Assembly: GCF_013373065.1 (NCBI RefSeq)
Contig: NZ_JABXIN010000002.1
Span: 186,001-250,000 of the forward strand
Reading direction: 5' to 3'
Source: Algoriphagus sp.
GTDB lineage: Bacteria; Bacteroidota; Bacteroidia; Cytophagales; Cyclobacteriaceae
DNA length: 64,000 bases
Part shown: positions 38,267 through 46,924 of the stretch, piece by piece
Position numbering within the stretch: the first letter of the stretch is position 1
How the letters are laid out: each line of letters begins with the position of its first letter
Program-made: the position numbers and the translations under genes
Notes under the pieces: generated by a model
What the model was told of the DNA's origin: nothing
The model's input: only the letters and a program-made list of their open reading frames with translations
Database searches by the model: none

Positions 38267-39049
38267 ATGATCTCCCTTTTCAGAAAAATCCGACAAAAAC
38301 TCCTTTCCCAAAATCGAATCACGCGATACTTGGCTTATGCTCTAGGGGAAATATTGTTGGTAGTCATCGGAATTTTGATTGCGCTGCAAATCAATACCTG
38401 GAACCAGCAACGAATTGAAAATGAGGAGGAATTGGAAATCCTTTCTGGGCTAAAAGAAGAATTTGAAAATAATCTGGAGGAAATAAACTATAGTATCAAT
38501 ATTAACAAAAAAGTAACAGAGGACTGCTTGCAGCTCACTCAGATAATTCGATCTAATTCTATCGAAAATAATGCTGAACTTATAGATGATCTACTGGTGA
38601 AGATAGGCACATTCAATTCCTTTGATGCGCAAACAGGAGTTGCAAGCGAAATAGTCAATTCCGGGAAATTAAATCTTCTGAAAAATGACGCCCTACGCAC
38701 TCAAATAGTAAACTGGCTGACGCTCTTAGTTGATCAGGAGGAGGATATTCTTTTTAGATCAGACAACTATACCATGAATTTAATGCCATTTCTCATGAAG
38801 CGCTTTCCATTAGCAAATGGTGAACTCACCAAAAAACTCCCCTATGACAAGAAAGATTATCTTCAAACCTACCCAGATAAATCTCCTTTCAAGACCCAGC
38901 TCGCCAAAGCGGATTATTTAGAATTTGAAAATCAAATCTGGCACCACAAGCATAACAATGATTACGTTTCAGTCAACGAATTGAACATCAAAGATTTTAT
39001 CAACCTCACACTCAAAATGATTGAGGATGAATTGAATAGAAAAAAATAG
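38267..39049 (+). CDS. DUF6090 family membrane protein, copy 3
   Basis: This 260-residue member has the standard anchor and membrane helix ending IALQINTWNQQR. The central motif is ASEIVNSGKLNLLKNDALR followed by QIVNWLTLL, where Trp replaces the usual Tyr-Tyr. With the proteins at 40460 and 48477 it forms a subgroup sharing SGKL/SGKM, the W position and a later PFL(M/I)K block. The start is one base after the channel stop, tying the channel to the array. Confidence 0.88.
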   Translation: MISLFRKIRQKLLSQNRITRYLAYALGEILLVVIGILIALQINTWNQQRIENEEELEILSGLKEEFENNLEEINYSININKKVTEDCLQLTQIIRSNSIENNAELIDDLLVKIGTFNSFDAQTGVASEIVNSGKLNLLKNDALRTQIVNWLTLLVDQEEDILFRSDNYTMNLMPFLMKRFPLANGELTKKLPYDKKDYLQTYPDKSPFKTQLAKADYLEFENQIWHHKHNNDYVSVNELNIKDFINLTLKMIEDELNRKK

Positions 39050-39050
39050 A

Positions 39051-39110
39051 ATGATCTCATTTTTCCGAAAAATCCTCCAAAAGTATGAAACGTATCTACA
39101 ACGTTCTTAA
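39051..39110 (+). pseudogene. Remnant of a DUF6090 5' end
   Basis: The first 34 bp after the preceding gene read as a DUF6090 start ([11 protein letters not shown]) and then break exactly where the ATG of the next gene, of the other anchor type, begins (39085). Read on, the frame gives 19 residues and a stop. It cannot encode a functional paralog and looks like a recombination scar, although a leader peptide role cannot be excluded. Confidence 0.7.
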
Positions 39111-39783
39111 AGAAAAATGGCCTGAATATATCCTTGAGATTCTGGTGATTACCATCGGTATTTTGGGGGCCTTTGCGCTGAATAATTGGAATGAAAATCG
39201 AAAAGAGACCTCCTCAAGGAAGGAAATGCTCAATTCATACCGAAATGAGCTAACCGACAATATTGCTTTTTTAGAGAACCGAATTACTGCCAAAAATGAA
39301 CCGATATTGACCCGCCTGGAGGCATTCATACAGTCGAATATCGGAATGGAAAAGGATGATGCTGGAAGATGCATCGTGGATGTCTTATCTTTTCCCCCTT
39401 CGGTACCTGAGATATCTATACTGAATGAATTACTAAACTCGAACCTGTTTAAAAATCAGTTGGAGATCCTTGACCCATCTAGGAAACTAAAGCTGACAGT
39501 CAATCAGCTCGAAAATTCTGAAGATTTTCTAAATCAAAATTGGGTGAGTGAAGTCAGTCCATTTATAAATCAAAACAACCTAAATGTGATCAGCTACTCA
39601 GTTTTGCGGGATCTTCCTTATAGTTTGACAGATGAGCAGCTAGAAACAGTAAACTCTCCACAGTTCAAAAATCTAGCAGTTAACAAATTCTTCCTATTGT
39701 CCGACTGGATCGCGGTTCAAAAAACAGCCTTAGGCCAAATGAAGAAAATTTTAGAATTGGTAGAAGAAGAACTCGTGAAATGA
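39085..39783 (+). CDS. DUF6090-like membrane protein with KEKWPEY anchor, copy 1
   Basis: This 232-residue protein has the second anchor type: a short basic N-terminus with [19 protein letters not shown] leading into the single helix and [12 protein letters not shown] at the exit. The C-terminal region is helical with [20 protein letters not shown] in place of the central motif, so it is one of the more divergent members. It overlaps the next gene by 4 bp (ATGA). Confidence 0.83.
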   Translation: MKRIYNVLKEKWPEYILEILVITIGILGAFALNNWNENRKETSSRKEMLNSYRNELTDNIAFLENRITAKNEPILTRLEAFIQSNIGMEKDDAGRCIVDVLSFPPSVPEISILNELLNSNLFKNQLEILDPSRKLKLTVNQLENSEDFLNQNWVSEVSPFINQNNLNVISYSVLRDLPYSLTDEQLETVNSPQFKNLAVNKFFLLSDWIAVQKTALGQMKKILELVEEELVK

Positions 39784-40463
39784 AAAGAATCCTCTCTATA
39801 CTCAAAGAAAAATGGCCTGAATATATTCTTGAAATTCTGGTTATTACGATAGGTATTTTAGGAGCTTTCTCACTTAATAGCTGGAATGAAGCCCGAATAG
39901 CCTCTGAGTTTGAGGAAGAGATTCTTTCTCTGATCGATAAAAACCTGGAACAGGATGCTGTTCTTTTGTCCGAAGAGCTATCTAAAGCTAAACAAGCTAT
40001 TGAATTGACCGATCTCCTCCTTGAACAGGCAAATATTAATCCCTTAAATGATAGTCTTAATTTTTGGATGGGGAAAATAATTTCTTTCGAAAGATTTAAA
40101 TCTCAATCAAGCGCCTTTGAAGTTCTGAAATCAAAAGGGATTGAATCTATCAGTAATAAAAATCTGCAATTGTCCCTAATCTCCTACTATGATGTATCTC
40201 TTTTCGAGGTGGAAAGGGGTCTACAGGATGTTGAATATTCATTTGTAACTGACTGGACACCAGTCATCAAAGAGCATTTCAAAATTTTTCGCTGGATGAA
40301 TTACCATGAACCAACTGATCCTCAGACATTTTTTAAGACTCCTTCTCACATCGTTCTTTTTAAACTTTACAAGGACAATCGAGAAAGTTCGGTGAGGCAT
40401 ATTGAAAATGCTTTGGAAAAAATTCATGAGATCAGACACCAGATAAAACAGCAATTAAAATGA
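39780..40463 (+). CDS. DUF6090-like membrane protein with KEKWPEY anchor, copy 2
   Basis: This 227-residue protein has an anchor almost identical to the one before it ([20 protein letters not shown]), at both protein and DNA level, followed by [12 protein letters not shown]. The central motif reads [19 protein letters not shown] then [10 protein letters not shown], matching canonical DUF6090 proteins. It overlaps its neighbours on both sides by 4 bp, so the three genes are translationally coupled. Confidence 0.83.
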   Translation: MKRILSILKEKWPEYILEILVITIGILGAFSLNSWNEARIASEFEEEILSLIDKNLEQDAVLLSEELSKAKQAIELTDLLLEQANINPLNDSLNFWMGKIISFERFKSQSSAFEVLKSKGIESISNKNLQLSLISYYDVSLFEVERGLQDVEYSFVTDWTPVIKEHFKIFRWMNYHEPTDPQTFFKTPSHIVLFKLYKDNRESSVRHIENALEKIHEIRHQIKQQLK

Positions 40464-41254
40464 TCTCATTATTCCGAAAAATCCGCCAAAAGCTCCTATC
40501 CCAAAATCGGGTGACTAGGTACCTTGTATATGCCATCGGAGAAATCATCCTTGTGGTGATCGGGATATTGATTGCATTACAGGTCAATAATTGGAATGAA
40601 TACCGCAAAGACAGAATTGAGGAGCAGGAACTCTTAATCCAATTGGAATCCGAATTTCAAAGCAACTTAGAACAGCTGGATGAAAAAATCGATGTACGTA
40701 ATCATTTGATCCAATCTTCCATGAAACTACTGGAATTAATCGACAGCAAGAACCCAGTTTTGCCTGATACGATCATTTATTATACCAGTAAAACCATGAT
40801 CGCTCCCACTTTTGATCCGATTACCAATGACTTGATCTCAGCTGGAAAGCTGCAATTGTTGACCAATAAGCGCCTAAAGAATTTGCTGTCTCTCTGGACC
40901 AGTGAGGTTTTACAAGTGACAGAAGACGAATTGTCTTGGCGGTCAGTGATGAATAATCAGTATTTCCCCTTTTTAATTGAAAAATCTTCCCTTAGAAACC
41001 TGATTTCTGGCTATTGGTCTACGAATCAAATCAATAGTATCCTCTTGGATAAACAAAAACAAGTTCGTTTTTCAATATTGACTAATCAGGAGCTGGAAAA
41101 ATTACCCGAACTTCTTAAGGAAGACGACTTTGGAGATTACCTAGCAGATTGTGCCACTTGGAATACCATCATCAACAGCCAATCTGAAACCTTAAGAGAA
41201 CGGATTGTGGAGATTCTCACGCTGATCCAAGAAGACCTAAAATCCAGCAAATGA
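40460..41254 (+). CDS. DUF6090 family membrane protein, copy 4
   Basis: This 264-residue member has a 5' end almost identical at base level to copy 1 (SLFRKIRQKLLSQNRVTR, VYAIGEIILVV). The central motif is ITNDLISAGKLQLLTNKRL followed by SLWTSEV, then YFPFLIEKSSLRNLI, placing it in the SGKL/W subgroup with 38267 and 48477. Four-base overlaps lie on both sides. Confidence 0.88.
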   Translation: MISLFRKIRQKLLSQNRVTRYLVYAIGEIILVVIGILIALQVNNWNEYRKDRIEEQELLIQLESEFQSNLEQLDEKIDVRNHLIQSSMKLLELIDSKNPVLPDTIIYYTSKTMIAPTFDPITNDLISAGKLQLLTNKRLKNLLSLWTSEVLQVTEDELSWRSVMNNQYFPFLIEKSSLRNLISGYWSTNQINSILLDKQKQVRFSILTNQELEKLPELLKEDDFGDYLADCATWNTIINSQSETLRERIVEILTLIQEDLKSSK

Positions 41255-42294
41255 TACAGCTTTTTCGAAAAATCCGCCAAAAACTCCTTCATCAAAATCG
41301 GATTACCCGATATCTGGCCTATGCGCTGGGAGAAATCATCTTGGTGACCATCGGAATATTGATTGCTCTGCAAGTCAATAACTGGAATGAAGAAAAGAAG
41401 CGACAAGAGGAATTTGAAGTCACCATTGAGCAAATCTACAATGTCTTGGATGTGGAAATTCAAGAACTACTTTTTATCGAATTTCATTCTTCCCAACAAA
41501 ATATATACTTAGACAGCCTATATAACTATCCGGAACTTCTGGACCCTAACCTTCTCCCAGGACTATTGAATTATGAGGAATCAGAATCTAGCCCTTTCCG
41601 AACCAGCATCGGGTTTTTATTGCAAAACCTCAAAGTGAAGCCCGGAAATACTACTGAAATATTACTGGCAAGGGATCTTACTGAATATGCCTCTTTTGCC
41701 AATTTGGAATTTAATCGTTCGGAAAAACTCCTCAAAGAGCTGCTTTTAGTGGAAACCATCCCTACTCCCGATTTGACATTTGGAATTGCTTTAAATCAAA
41801 GATTTTTAGAAATGCCAGGCGTATTTAGCGAAGCTCAGATTCTGAAAAGTCAGGAAATGATTAGTCGACCAGAGGTCAGAGCAGCTTTGATCAAAGCTGC
41901 GGTCCTTCATGACAGCTATGCTGCTGAGGCTTTTCATATCCGCGAGCTTGGTGAAAAATTGAAAGGCGAAATCAAAAAACAATTCCCACAAGTCAAATTA
42001 CTTTATGAAAACCTAGGATTAGTGGGCGAAGGATCTCCGAATAGGGATTGGGGGACTGATATCCCCTTTGAAAAGAAGTCTGAGGAGCCCGCTATTTGGG
42101 AAGCGGAAATTGAATTGGTAGGAGGTCAGGTAAAATTCCGGGAAAACCAAACCTGGAACCGAAACTGGGGAGGCCGAAGCTTCCCTAAAGGGCACTTGGA
42201 ATGGCAAGGACCTAATATCCAAGTACCCGCAGGAAAATATCAGATTAACTTGAATCTGACGGAAAAGACCTACGAATTTATCCCTCTTGACTGA
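41251..42294 (+). CDS. DUF6090 protein fused to a SusE/SusF-like C-terminal domain
   Basis: At 347 residues this is the longest array member. The N-terminus is standard (QLFRKIRQKLLHQNR, YALGEIILVTIGILIALQ). The region equivalent to the central motif is weak. Residues ~283-347 form an added domain with GGQVKFRENQTWNRNWGG, then GPNIQVPAGKYQINLNLTEKTY, which strongly recalls the tandem C-terminal modules of SusE/SusF outer membrane starch-binding proteins. Such a domain would be expected outside the inner membrane, supporting an exported C-terminus for the family. It overlaps both neighbours (4 and 1 bp). Confidence 0.85.
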   Translation: MIQLFRKIRQKLLHQNRITRYLAYALGEIILVTIGILIALQVNNWNEEKKRQEEFEVTIEQIYNVLDVEIQELLFIEFHSSQQNIYLDSLYNYPELLDPNLLPGLLNYEESESSPFRTSIGFLLQNLKVKPGNTTEILLARDLTEYASFANLEFNRSEKLLKELLLVETIPTPDLTFGIALNQRFLEMPGVFSEAQILKSQEMISRPEVRAALIKAAVLHDSYAAEAFHIRELGEKLKGEIKKQFPQVKLLYENLGLVGEGSPNRDWGTDIPFEKKSEEPAIWEAEIELVGGQVKFRENQTWNRNWGGRSFPKGHLEWQGPNIQVPAGKYQINLNLTEKTYEFIPLD

Positions 42295-43034
42295 TGATCT
42301 CCTTCTTCCGAAAAATCCGCCAAAAACTACTTCAACAAAATCGGGTCAGCCGGTATTTAGCCTATGCGCTAGGGGAAATCCTGTTAGTTGTAATTGGAAT
42401 TTTGATTGCGCTACAGGTAAACAATTGGAATGAGAACTTAAAAATTCGGGAAAAGGAAAAATTATTCCTAGAAAGAATAAAGGAGGAAGCATTATGGAAT
42501 ATTGATATTTTGGATAATCAAATAAAAATATATCAACAGAATGCATCTAACCTAGATTCTGTTGCTTTTGCCTTAAACAATGACCTTCCCAAAAATGAAC
42601 ACCTGAGAATTCCTGCATCACCCTTTTTTATTAGTGCATGGAGACTGAGAAATTCGGCCTATACCGAGTTAGTATCTTCTGGTTCATTGGGTATTCTGTC
42701 TGATATTAAGTTGCGGGAAATACTAGATGAAGCGGCAAGCTTCCAGTCTATTACAATCCAGACACTCAATTACTGGAGAGACATGTCGGTTGCAGATATT
42801 AATCTTTTTCAGCCGTACAGAATTCAAGAAATCTTCATAACCAATGGTGATACAACCCAAAATATGAGTCTGGACTATGATCGTATGAAAGGGCAAAGTG
42901 AGGTAATCGCAGGAATACAGTTTTGGAGTCTAGCTAATCGAAAGTTTGCAGGAGGTATTTTAGAGTTTAGAGAGTATTTCCAAAATATTCTGGATCGAAT
43001 TGAGTGCCTGGAAAATAAAAATTGTCCCAATTGA
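42294..43034 (+). CDS. DUF6090 family membrane protein, copy 6
   Basis: This 246-residue member has the standard anchor (SFFRKIRQKLLQQNRVSR) and helix. The central motif is AYTELVSSGSLGILSDIKLR followed by EILDEAASF. RPYRIQEIFI-like and RKFAGGILEFREYF segments occur near the end. It shares one base with the preceding stop (TGATG). The C-terminal two thirds show no close match within the window. Confidence 0.87.
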   Translation: MISFFRKIRQKLLQQNRVSRYLAYALGEILLVVIGILIALQVNNWNENLKIREKEKLFLERIKEEALWNIDILDNQIKIYQQNASNLDSVAFALNNDLPKNEHLRIPASPFFISAWRLRNSAYTELVSSGSLGILSDIKLREILDEAASFQSITIQTLNYWRDMSVADINLFQPYRIQEIFITNGDTTQNMSLDYDRMKGQSEVIAGIQFWSLANRKFAGGILEFREYFQNILDRIECLENKNCPN

Positions 43035-43038
43035 TATC

Positions 43039-43815
43039 ATGATCTCCTTTTTCCGAAAAATCCGCCAAAAACTCCTCCAGCAAAATCGGATCACCCGATA
43101 CCTGGCCTATGCTTTAGGGGAAATCATTTTAGTAGTCCTTGGGATATTAATTGCTTTACAGATCAATACCTGGAATGAATTCCGTAAAAGTAAAACCCTT
43201 GAAAACGATTACTACTGCAAACTCATGGAAGATGTCAGCCTAGACATCTTACAAATCCAAAATCTGATTGAACAAACTCAAATACGACTTCAAGCGAGTA
43301 ATGACCTGCTTTCCTTGCTTCAAAAGGATTCCTTGGACAGACCCCTGATCATGGAAAAAAATCTGGAATCCATTTCCTTGATTACCTATACCTACCGTCC
43401 CAGCATGGCGGCCTATGAAGACCTAAAATCCAGCGGAAACCTGAATATTCTCCGAGACAATGATATAAAAACCATGATCGTCGATTACTACTCCATGATC
43501 GATGGAATGCTGGATGTGATCAATACCAATGCCGACGGTGCGGTTCAGCTTTTCTATAAGAAAGACAACTATGCAGCCATCCAATGGCAGGACATGGACT
43601 TTGTAAAAAACAATCTGGATACCAGCAAAGTAGATCTCAAAAAGTTGGAATCGTTTCATTTAACCGACCGGGAGTTTGTGGAGAAATTAACGAGTGATGC
43701 GGTATATTATGTGGGTGCCAACTCCAGAATATTATTTCTCTACGAATCCATCCTCCCGGATATCATCCAAGCGAAAAATGAATTAGAAAAAAAATGTAAT
43801 TCTAAGTCACCATGA
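43039..43815 (+). CDS. DUF6090 family membrane protein, copy 7
   Basis: This 258-residue member uses the ATG before ISFFRKIRQKL; the frame is open 13 codons further upstream but that part overlaps the previous gene and breaks the family pattern. The helix ends IALQINTWNEFRK. The central motif is AYEDLKSSGNLNILRDNDIK followed by DYYSMIDGML, a textbook example. It overlaps the truncated copy that follows by 4 bp. Confidence 0.88.
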   Translation: MISFFRKIRQKLLQQNRITRYLAYALGEIILVVLGILIALQINTWNEFRKSKTLENDYYCKLMEDVSLDILQIQNLIEQTQIRLQASNDLLSLLQKDSLDRPLIMEKNLESISLITYTYRPSMAAYEDLKSSGNLNILRDNDIKTMIVDYYSMIDGMLDVINTNADGAVQLFYKKDNYAAIQWQDMDFVKNNLDTSKVDLKKLESFHLTDREFVEKLTSDAVYYVGANSRILFLYESILPDIIQAKNELEKKCNSKSP

Positions 43816-43917
43816 TCTCCTTCTTCCGCAAAATCCGCCAAAAACTCCTCCAGCAAAATCGGGTAAGCCGGTATTTGGCTTATTCCGCAGGGGAAATTGC
43901 CTCGGCGATGATTGGTA
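43812..43917 (+). pseudogene. Truncated DUF6090 gene interrupted at an IS200-like element
   Basis: The first ~35 codons match the family (SFFRKIRQKLLQQNRVSR, YLAYSAGEIA..MIG), then homology ends a few bases before the inverted repeat at 43925. The frame continues as unrelated sequence to 44000. The missing remainder is not found beyond the element, where a complete DUF6090 gene begins at 44568. The copy is therefore a fragment left by insertion plus deletion or recombination. Confidence 0.8.
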
Positions 43918-43924
43918 ATGGCAG

Positions 43925-43953
43925 TCCCTTTAGGGGCTCGATATGGGTAGAAC
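43925..43953. repeat. Left outer inverted repeat of the IS200-like element
   Basis: TCCCTTTAGGGGCT..ATATGGGTAGAA is the reverse complement of 44518-44546 at 25 of 29 positions. The CCCTTTAGGG core is itself nearly palindromic and could fold as a recognition hairpin for the transposase. Confidence 0.75.
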
Positions 43954-44010
43954 AAACAATTTTAACAAGCCCCCTACGTGCCTTTAGGTACGGAATATAA
44001 ATTTTTAACT

Positions 44011-44472
44011 ATGGCAAACACCTATACCCAAATCCATATTCAAGTGGTCTTTGCAGTCCAAAACCGCATTTCTCTAATCCAAGCTGACTGGAAAGATGAA
44101 CTTTATAAATACATTACCGGAATAGTCCAAAAACATAATCATAAGGTATTGCAAGTCAACGGTATGCCTGATCATATCCATATATTGATGGGGTTCAGGC
44201 CTACCCAAGCATTATCAGATTTAATGCAAATGGCAAAGGAAGATTCATCAAAATGGATAAATACCAAAGGTTTTGTCAAAGGAAAATTCTCTTGGCAATC
44301 TGGATATGGCGCGTTTTCCTATTCAAAAGTTCAGGTACCAAGAGTGATCAAATACATTCAGGATCAGGAAAAGAATCACTCGCAAAAATCTTTCATTGAA
44401 GAATATGAAGAGCTTCTTAAGATTCATGATGTGGAATATGATCAACGTTACATTTTCAAATCGATCGAATGA
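44011..44472 (+). CDS. tnpA: IS200/IS605-family TnpA transposase
   Basis: This 153-residue HUH endonuclease has His55-Ile-His57 in MPDHIHILMGF as the metal-binding pair and Tyr115 in VIKYIQDQEKNH as the likely catalytic tyrosine; FSWQSGYGAFSYS is a further conserved block. Start taken at the ATG before ANTYTQIHIQVVF, the family N-terminus. All key residues are present, so the enzyme may be active. No tnpB is present. Confidence 0.93.
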   Translation: MANTYTQIHIQVVFAVQNRISLIQADWKDELYKYITGIVQKHNHKVLQVNGMPDHIHILMGFRPTQALSDLMQMAKEDSSKWINTKGFVKGKFSWQSGYGAFSYSKVQVPRVIKYIQDQEKNHSQKSFIEEYEELLKIHDVEYDQRYIFKSIE

Positions 44473-44517
44473 TTATATCCTGTACCTAACGGCACAGCAC
44501 ATTGATTTTAAATGTCA

Positions 44518-44546
44518 TTTCTACCCATATATAGTCCCTAAAGGGA
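44518..44546. repeat. Right outer inverted repeat of the IS200-like element
   Basis: This is the reverse complement of 43925-43953 with four mismatches and contains the hairpin TCCCTAAAGGGA. It ends 21 bp before the ATG of the next DUF6090 gene. Confidence 0.75.
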
Positions 44547-44567
44547 TAAAATAAAGAAAATAACTCT

Positions 44568-45371
44568 ATGATCTCCTTCTTCCGAAAAATCCGCCAAAAA
44601 CTCCTTCAGCAAAATCGGATCACTCGATACCTGACTTATGCAGTTGGGGAGATTATTTTAGTAACCCTGGGTATTTTAATTGCTTTGCAAATGAATACCT
44701 GGAAGGAAGAAAGACAACATCACCTTAGCGAACAGACCTTCTACAAGACCATTCTGGATGACTTAGGAAATGATCAAAAAAAGCTGGAGCAACTTACCAA
44801 GTTTTACAACAGCCGAATTGAAAACCTAAGGTGGTTGCTCACTCATGTAAGGAATCCAAATCTTGGAGTAAGTGGTGTCGAATTTGGAACCCATACCGAA
44901 CCGCTTTATTACAACGAGTCGGCGATCAGCTTTGATGCTACCTATGAAGCAGCAAAAAGTGGAGGAGCCTTTGAAAATTTTTCCAACAAAGAGCTCCTTA
45001 AAAAACTCGTGGAGTACTATTCCAATTTTAAGCAGATAGAAGATGTAATGACCTCAACTGTCCGTTTTTTGGAGTCATCCTTTGAGCCGCTAATGGCATC
45101 AGTTCCTAATGATTTTTTAAATTCAGAAACATCTGAACATGTAATTACCAGCGAAGGAAACAAAGGGTTTTATTCTTTTTTGGATTCCATTCCAGATCAG
45201 CGCAAGATTGATACACAAAGGGAACTCGATGCCTTTTTACAAAAAACAGAGTTTGAGTCCTATCTTATTGGAGATCTAGGCAGGTCTTTCAATATGTCGA
45301 ACGTTTTGAAAGTCCGTTCAGCTCAAATAAAGTCCCTTCAAGAAGAAATCAAATCATTTATCCATGACTAG
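44568..45371 (+). CDS. DUF6090 family membrane protein, copy 8
   Basis: This 267-residue member starts shortly after the IS200-like element. The anchor is standard (SFFRKIRQKLLQQNRITR), the helix reads GEIILVTLGILIALQMNTW. The central motif ATYEAAKSGGAFENFSNKEL then EYYSNFKQIE is a looser version. Because the element lies directly upstream, this gene may depend on a promoter within it. It overlaps the next gene by 8 bp. Confidence 0.87.
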   Translation: MISFFRKIRQKLLQQNRITRYLTYAVGEIILVTLGILIALQMNTWKEERQHHLSEQTFYKTILDDLGNDQKKLEQLTKFYNSRIENLRWLLTHVRNPNLGVSGVEFGTHTEPLYYNESAISFDATYEAAKSGGAFENFSNKELLKKLVEYYSNFKQIEDVMTSTVRFLESSFEPLMASVPNDFLNSETSEHVITSEGNKGFYSFLDSIPDQRKIDTQRELDAFLQKTEFESYLIGDLGRSFNMSNVLKVRSAQIKSLQEEIKSFIHD

Positions 45372-46119
45372 TTTTTTCAGAAAACTCCGCCAAAATCTCC
45401 TTTCCCAAAATCGGGTCACTCGATATTTAGCCTATGCAATCGGAGAAATCTTGCTGGTAGTAATCGGGATACTAATTGCGCTGCAAGTCAACAATTGGAA
45501 CCAAGAACGCCTCGCAAAAATGAAAGCTAAAAGCTATCATGAGCGAATTATTGAAGATCTTGACATTTTCATAGACGAAACCGAAGGGTCAATTCGTCGT
45601 TCGTCATCAATCCGGAAAATAATCCTTCAGACCATTGATATGCTAGAAGCAAAAGAGCTACCTGAAGACAAAATCGGTGCTTTTGAAAGAACGATGCATC
45701 TGTACTATCAAGTACCCTACCGAAACCCTTCAATTTCGACCATTACAGAAATGAGAAGTAACGGAGAGCTTGAGCTAATGCAGAACCTTGATTTAAGAAA
45801 AAGGCTCATACAATTTGAGCAAGAAATCCTTTCAACCGATGAAATCTTGGTAGGTATGGGAAACCATGCCAGCCAACCCGTATTCTATATCGAACAATAC
45901 ATCCGTTCCATTCCAGACACCAATTCTGTTTCGAATGATTGGATAGAAGTAGGGATACAGGCAGATTTTGAAGCAATGGCTAATGATGAAAAAGTAGCCA
46001 ATTTTCTCTCCAAATTTTCTGTACAATGGTCTCACCACATGATGTTCTCTCGAAGATTAAATCAATCTGCCATACAATTGAGGGATGAATTGATACAAGA
46101 CCTAGATGCCCTAAAGTAA
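45364..46119 (+). CDS. DUF6090 family membrane protein, copy 9
   Basis: This 251-residue member begins TSFFRKLRQNLLSQNRVTR, a mild variant of the anchor, with GEILLVVIGILIALQVNNW as helix. The central motif is TITEMRSNGELELMQNLDLR. RLIQFEQEIL replaces the usual Tyr-Tyr end. Its stop shares one base with the next ATG. Little similarity to other members is visible after the helix except the motif. Confidence 0.87.
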   Translation: MTSFFRKLRQNLLSQNRVTRYLAYAIGEILLVVIGILIALQVNNWNQERLAKMKAKSYHERIIEDLDIFIDETEGSIRRSSSIRKIILQTIDMLEAKELPEDKIGAFERTMHLYYQVPYRNPSISTITEMRSNGELELMQNLDLRKRLIQFEQEILSTDEILVGMGNHASQPVFYIEQYIRSIPDTNSVSNDWIEVGIQADFEAMANDEKVANFLSKFSVQWSHHMMFSRRLNQSAIQLRDELIQDLDALK

Positions 46120-46919
46120 TGATCTCCTTCTTCCGTAAAATCCGCCAAAAACTCCTTTCCCAAAATCGGGTCACCCGATATCTGGTATATGCCTTAGGCG
46201 AAATTTTTTTAGTGGTCATCGGAATTCTAATCGCTCTTCAGGTCAACATCTGGAATGAAAACAGAAAGGATCGGGCTTTGGAAAAAAATTACCTCTTAGG
46301 GATTGCAGAAAACCTGGACAGTGATATTAAAGAATTAGAAAGACTCATTGTTGATGATAGCCTCCTTCTAAATGGATACACCAACTTAGTCAGGGCCTTT
46401 TCCGATAAGGCATACAAATCAAACCCAAAAGCATTAATTGAGACCATTTTTAAAATCCAACTGGTAAACTCCTACGAAGGAAACCATATCGTATTTGATG
46501 ATTTGAATTCTTCTGGTAGTACCTACCTCGTCCAATCCGATTCGTTACGCTACCATCTTTTGGAATATTACAATCAAAGTGAGGTCTTAATTACCTCTGA
46601 ACAGGAATTGCACAATCCGGGTATTTTGGAGCTGAGAAAGGAACTCTTCATCACCGATGAAGTGGGCATCAATGGCTTGGAACGACTCTTTTTCCCTCCC
46701 TATTGGGCCTCAGATTTAGATCCCAGCTTACCGATTACTACTTTTTTGGAATTTTTGGATGAAGACATCCACTCTTCAAAAGTACAGGGATTCGCCAATC
46801 GGGCGGGTTATATCAAAGCTTTGACTTTAGCGAAAAGAATAGATAGAATTCGACTTTTAAAAAGTGCCTTGACGCTTCGAGAAGAAATCCAGGGATTTTT
46901 ATTATTTTCTAAAAATTAA
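46119..46919 (+). CDS. DUF6090 family membrane protein, copy 10
   Basis: This 266-residue member has the standard anchor and GEIFLVVIGILIALQVNIW as helix. The central motif is VFDDLNSSGSTYLVQSDSLR followed by LLEYYNQSEVL. The C-terminal part resembles copy 2 (35680) in the LEKNYLLGIAENLDSDIKEL and VDDSLLL segments. It is followed after 5 bp by the third KEKWPEY-type protein. Confidence 0.87.
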   Translation: MISFFRKIRQKLLSQNRVTRYLVYALGEIFLVVIGILIALQVNIWNENRKDRALEKNYLLGIAENLDSDIKELERLIVDDSLLLNGYTNLVRAFSDKAYKSNPKALIETIFKIQLVNSYEGNHIVFDDLNSSGSTYLVQSDSLRYHLLEYYNQSEVLITSEQELHNPGILELRKELFITDEVGINGLERLFFPPYWASDLDPSLPITTFLEFLDEDIHSSKVQGFANRAGYIKALTLAKRIDRIRLLKSALTLREEIQGFLLFSKN

Positions 46920-46924
46920 CCTAA

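Larger units (their letters stand above)
43925..44546 (+). mobile_element. IS200/IS605-like element with inverted flanking repeats
   Basis: A single tyrosine-type transposase gene is bracketed by two nested pairs of inverted repeats: outer 29-bp arms (43925-43953 and 44518-44546, 25 of 29 positions matching) and inner ~17-bp arms (43978-43993 and 44479-44495). Both arm types contain small hairpins built on CCTTTAGG. About 622 bp in all. Such imperfect hairpin ends suit single-strand transposition by HUH enzymes. The exact ends are inferred from the repeats. Confidence 0.7.

Noticed and set aside
43000-43038. Upstream extension of the DUF6090 gene at 43039
   Set aside because: It overlaps the preceding gene and breaks the invariant N-terminus of the family.
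43925-44567. Array as part of a prophage or large integrative element
   Set aside because: No integrase, tRNA target, phage structural or conjugation genes are present; the only mobile gene is the IS200-like transposase.
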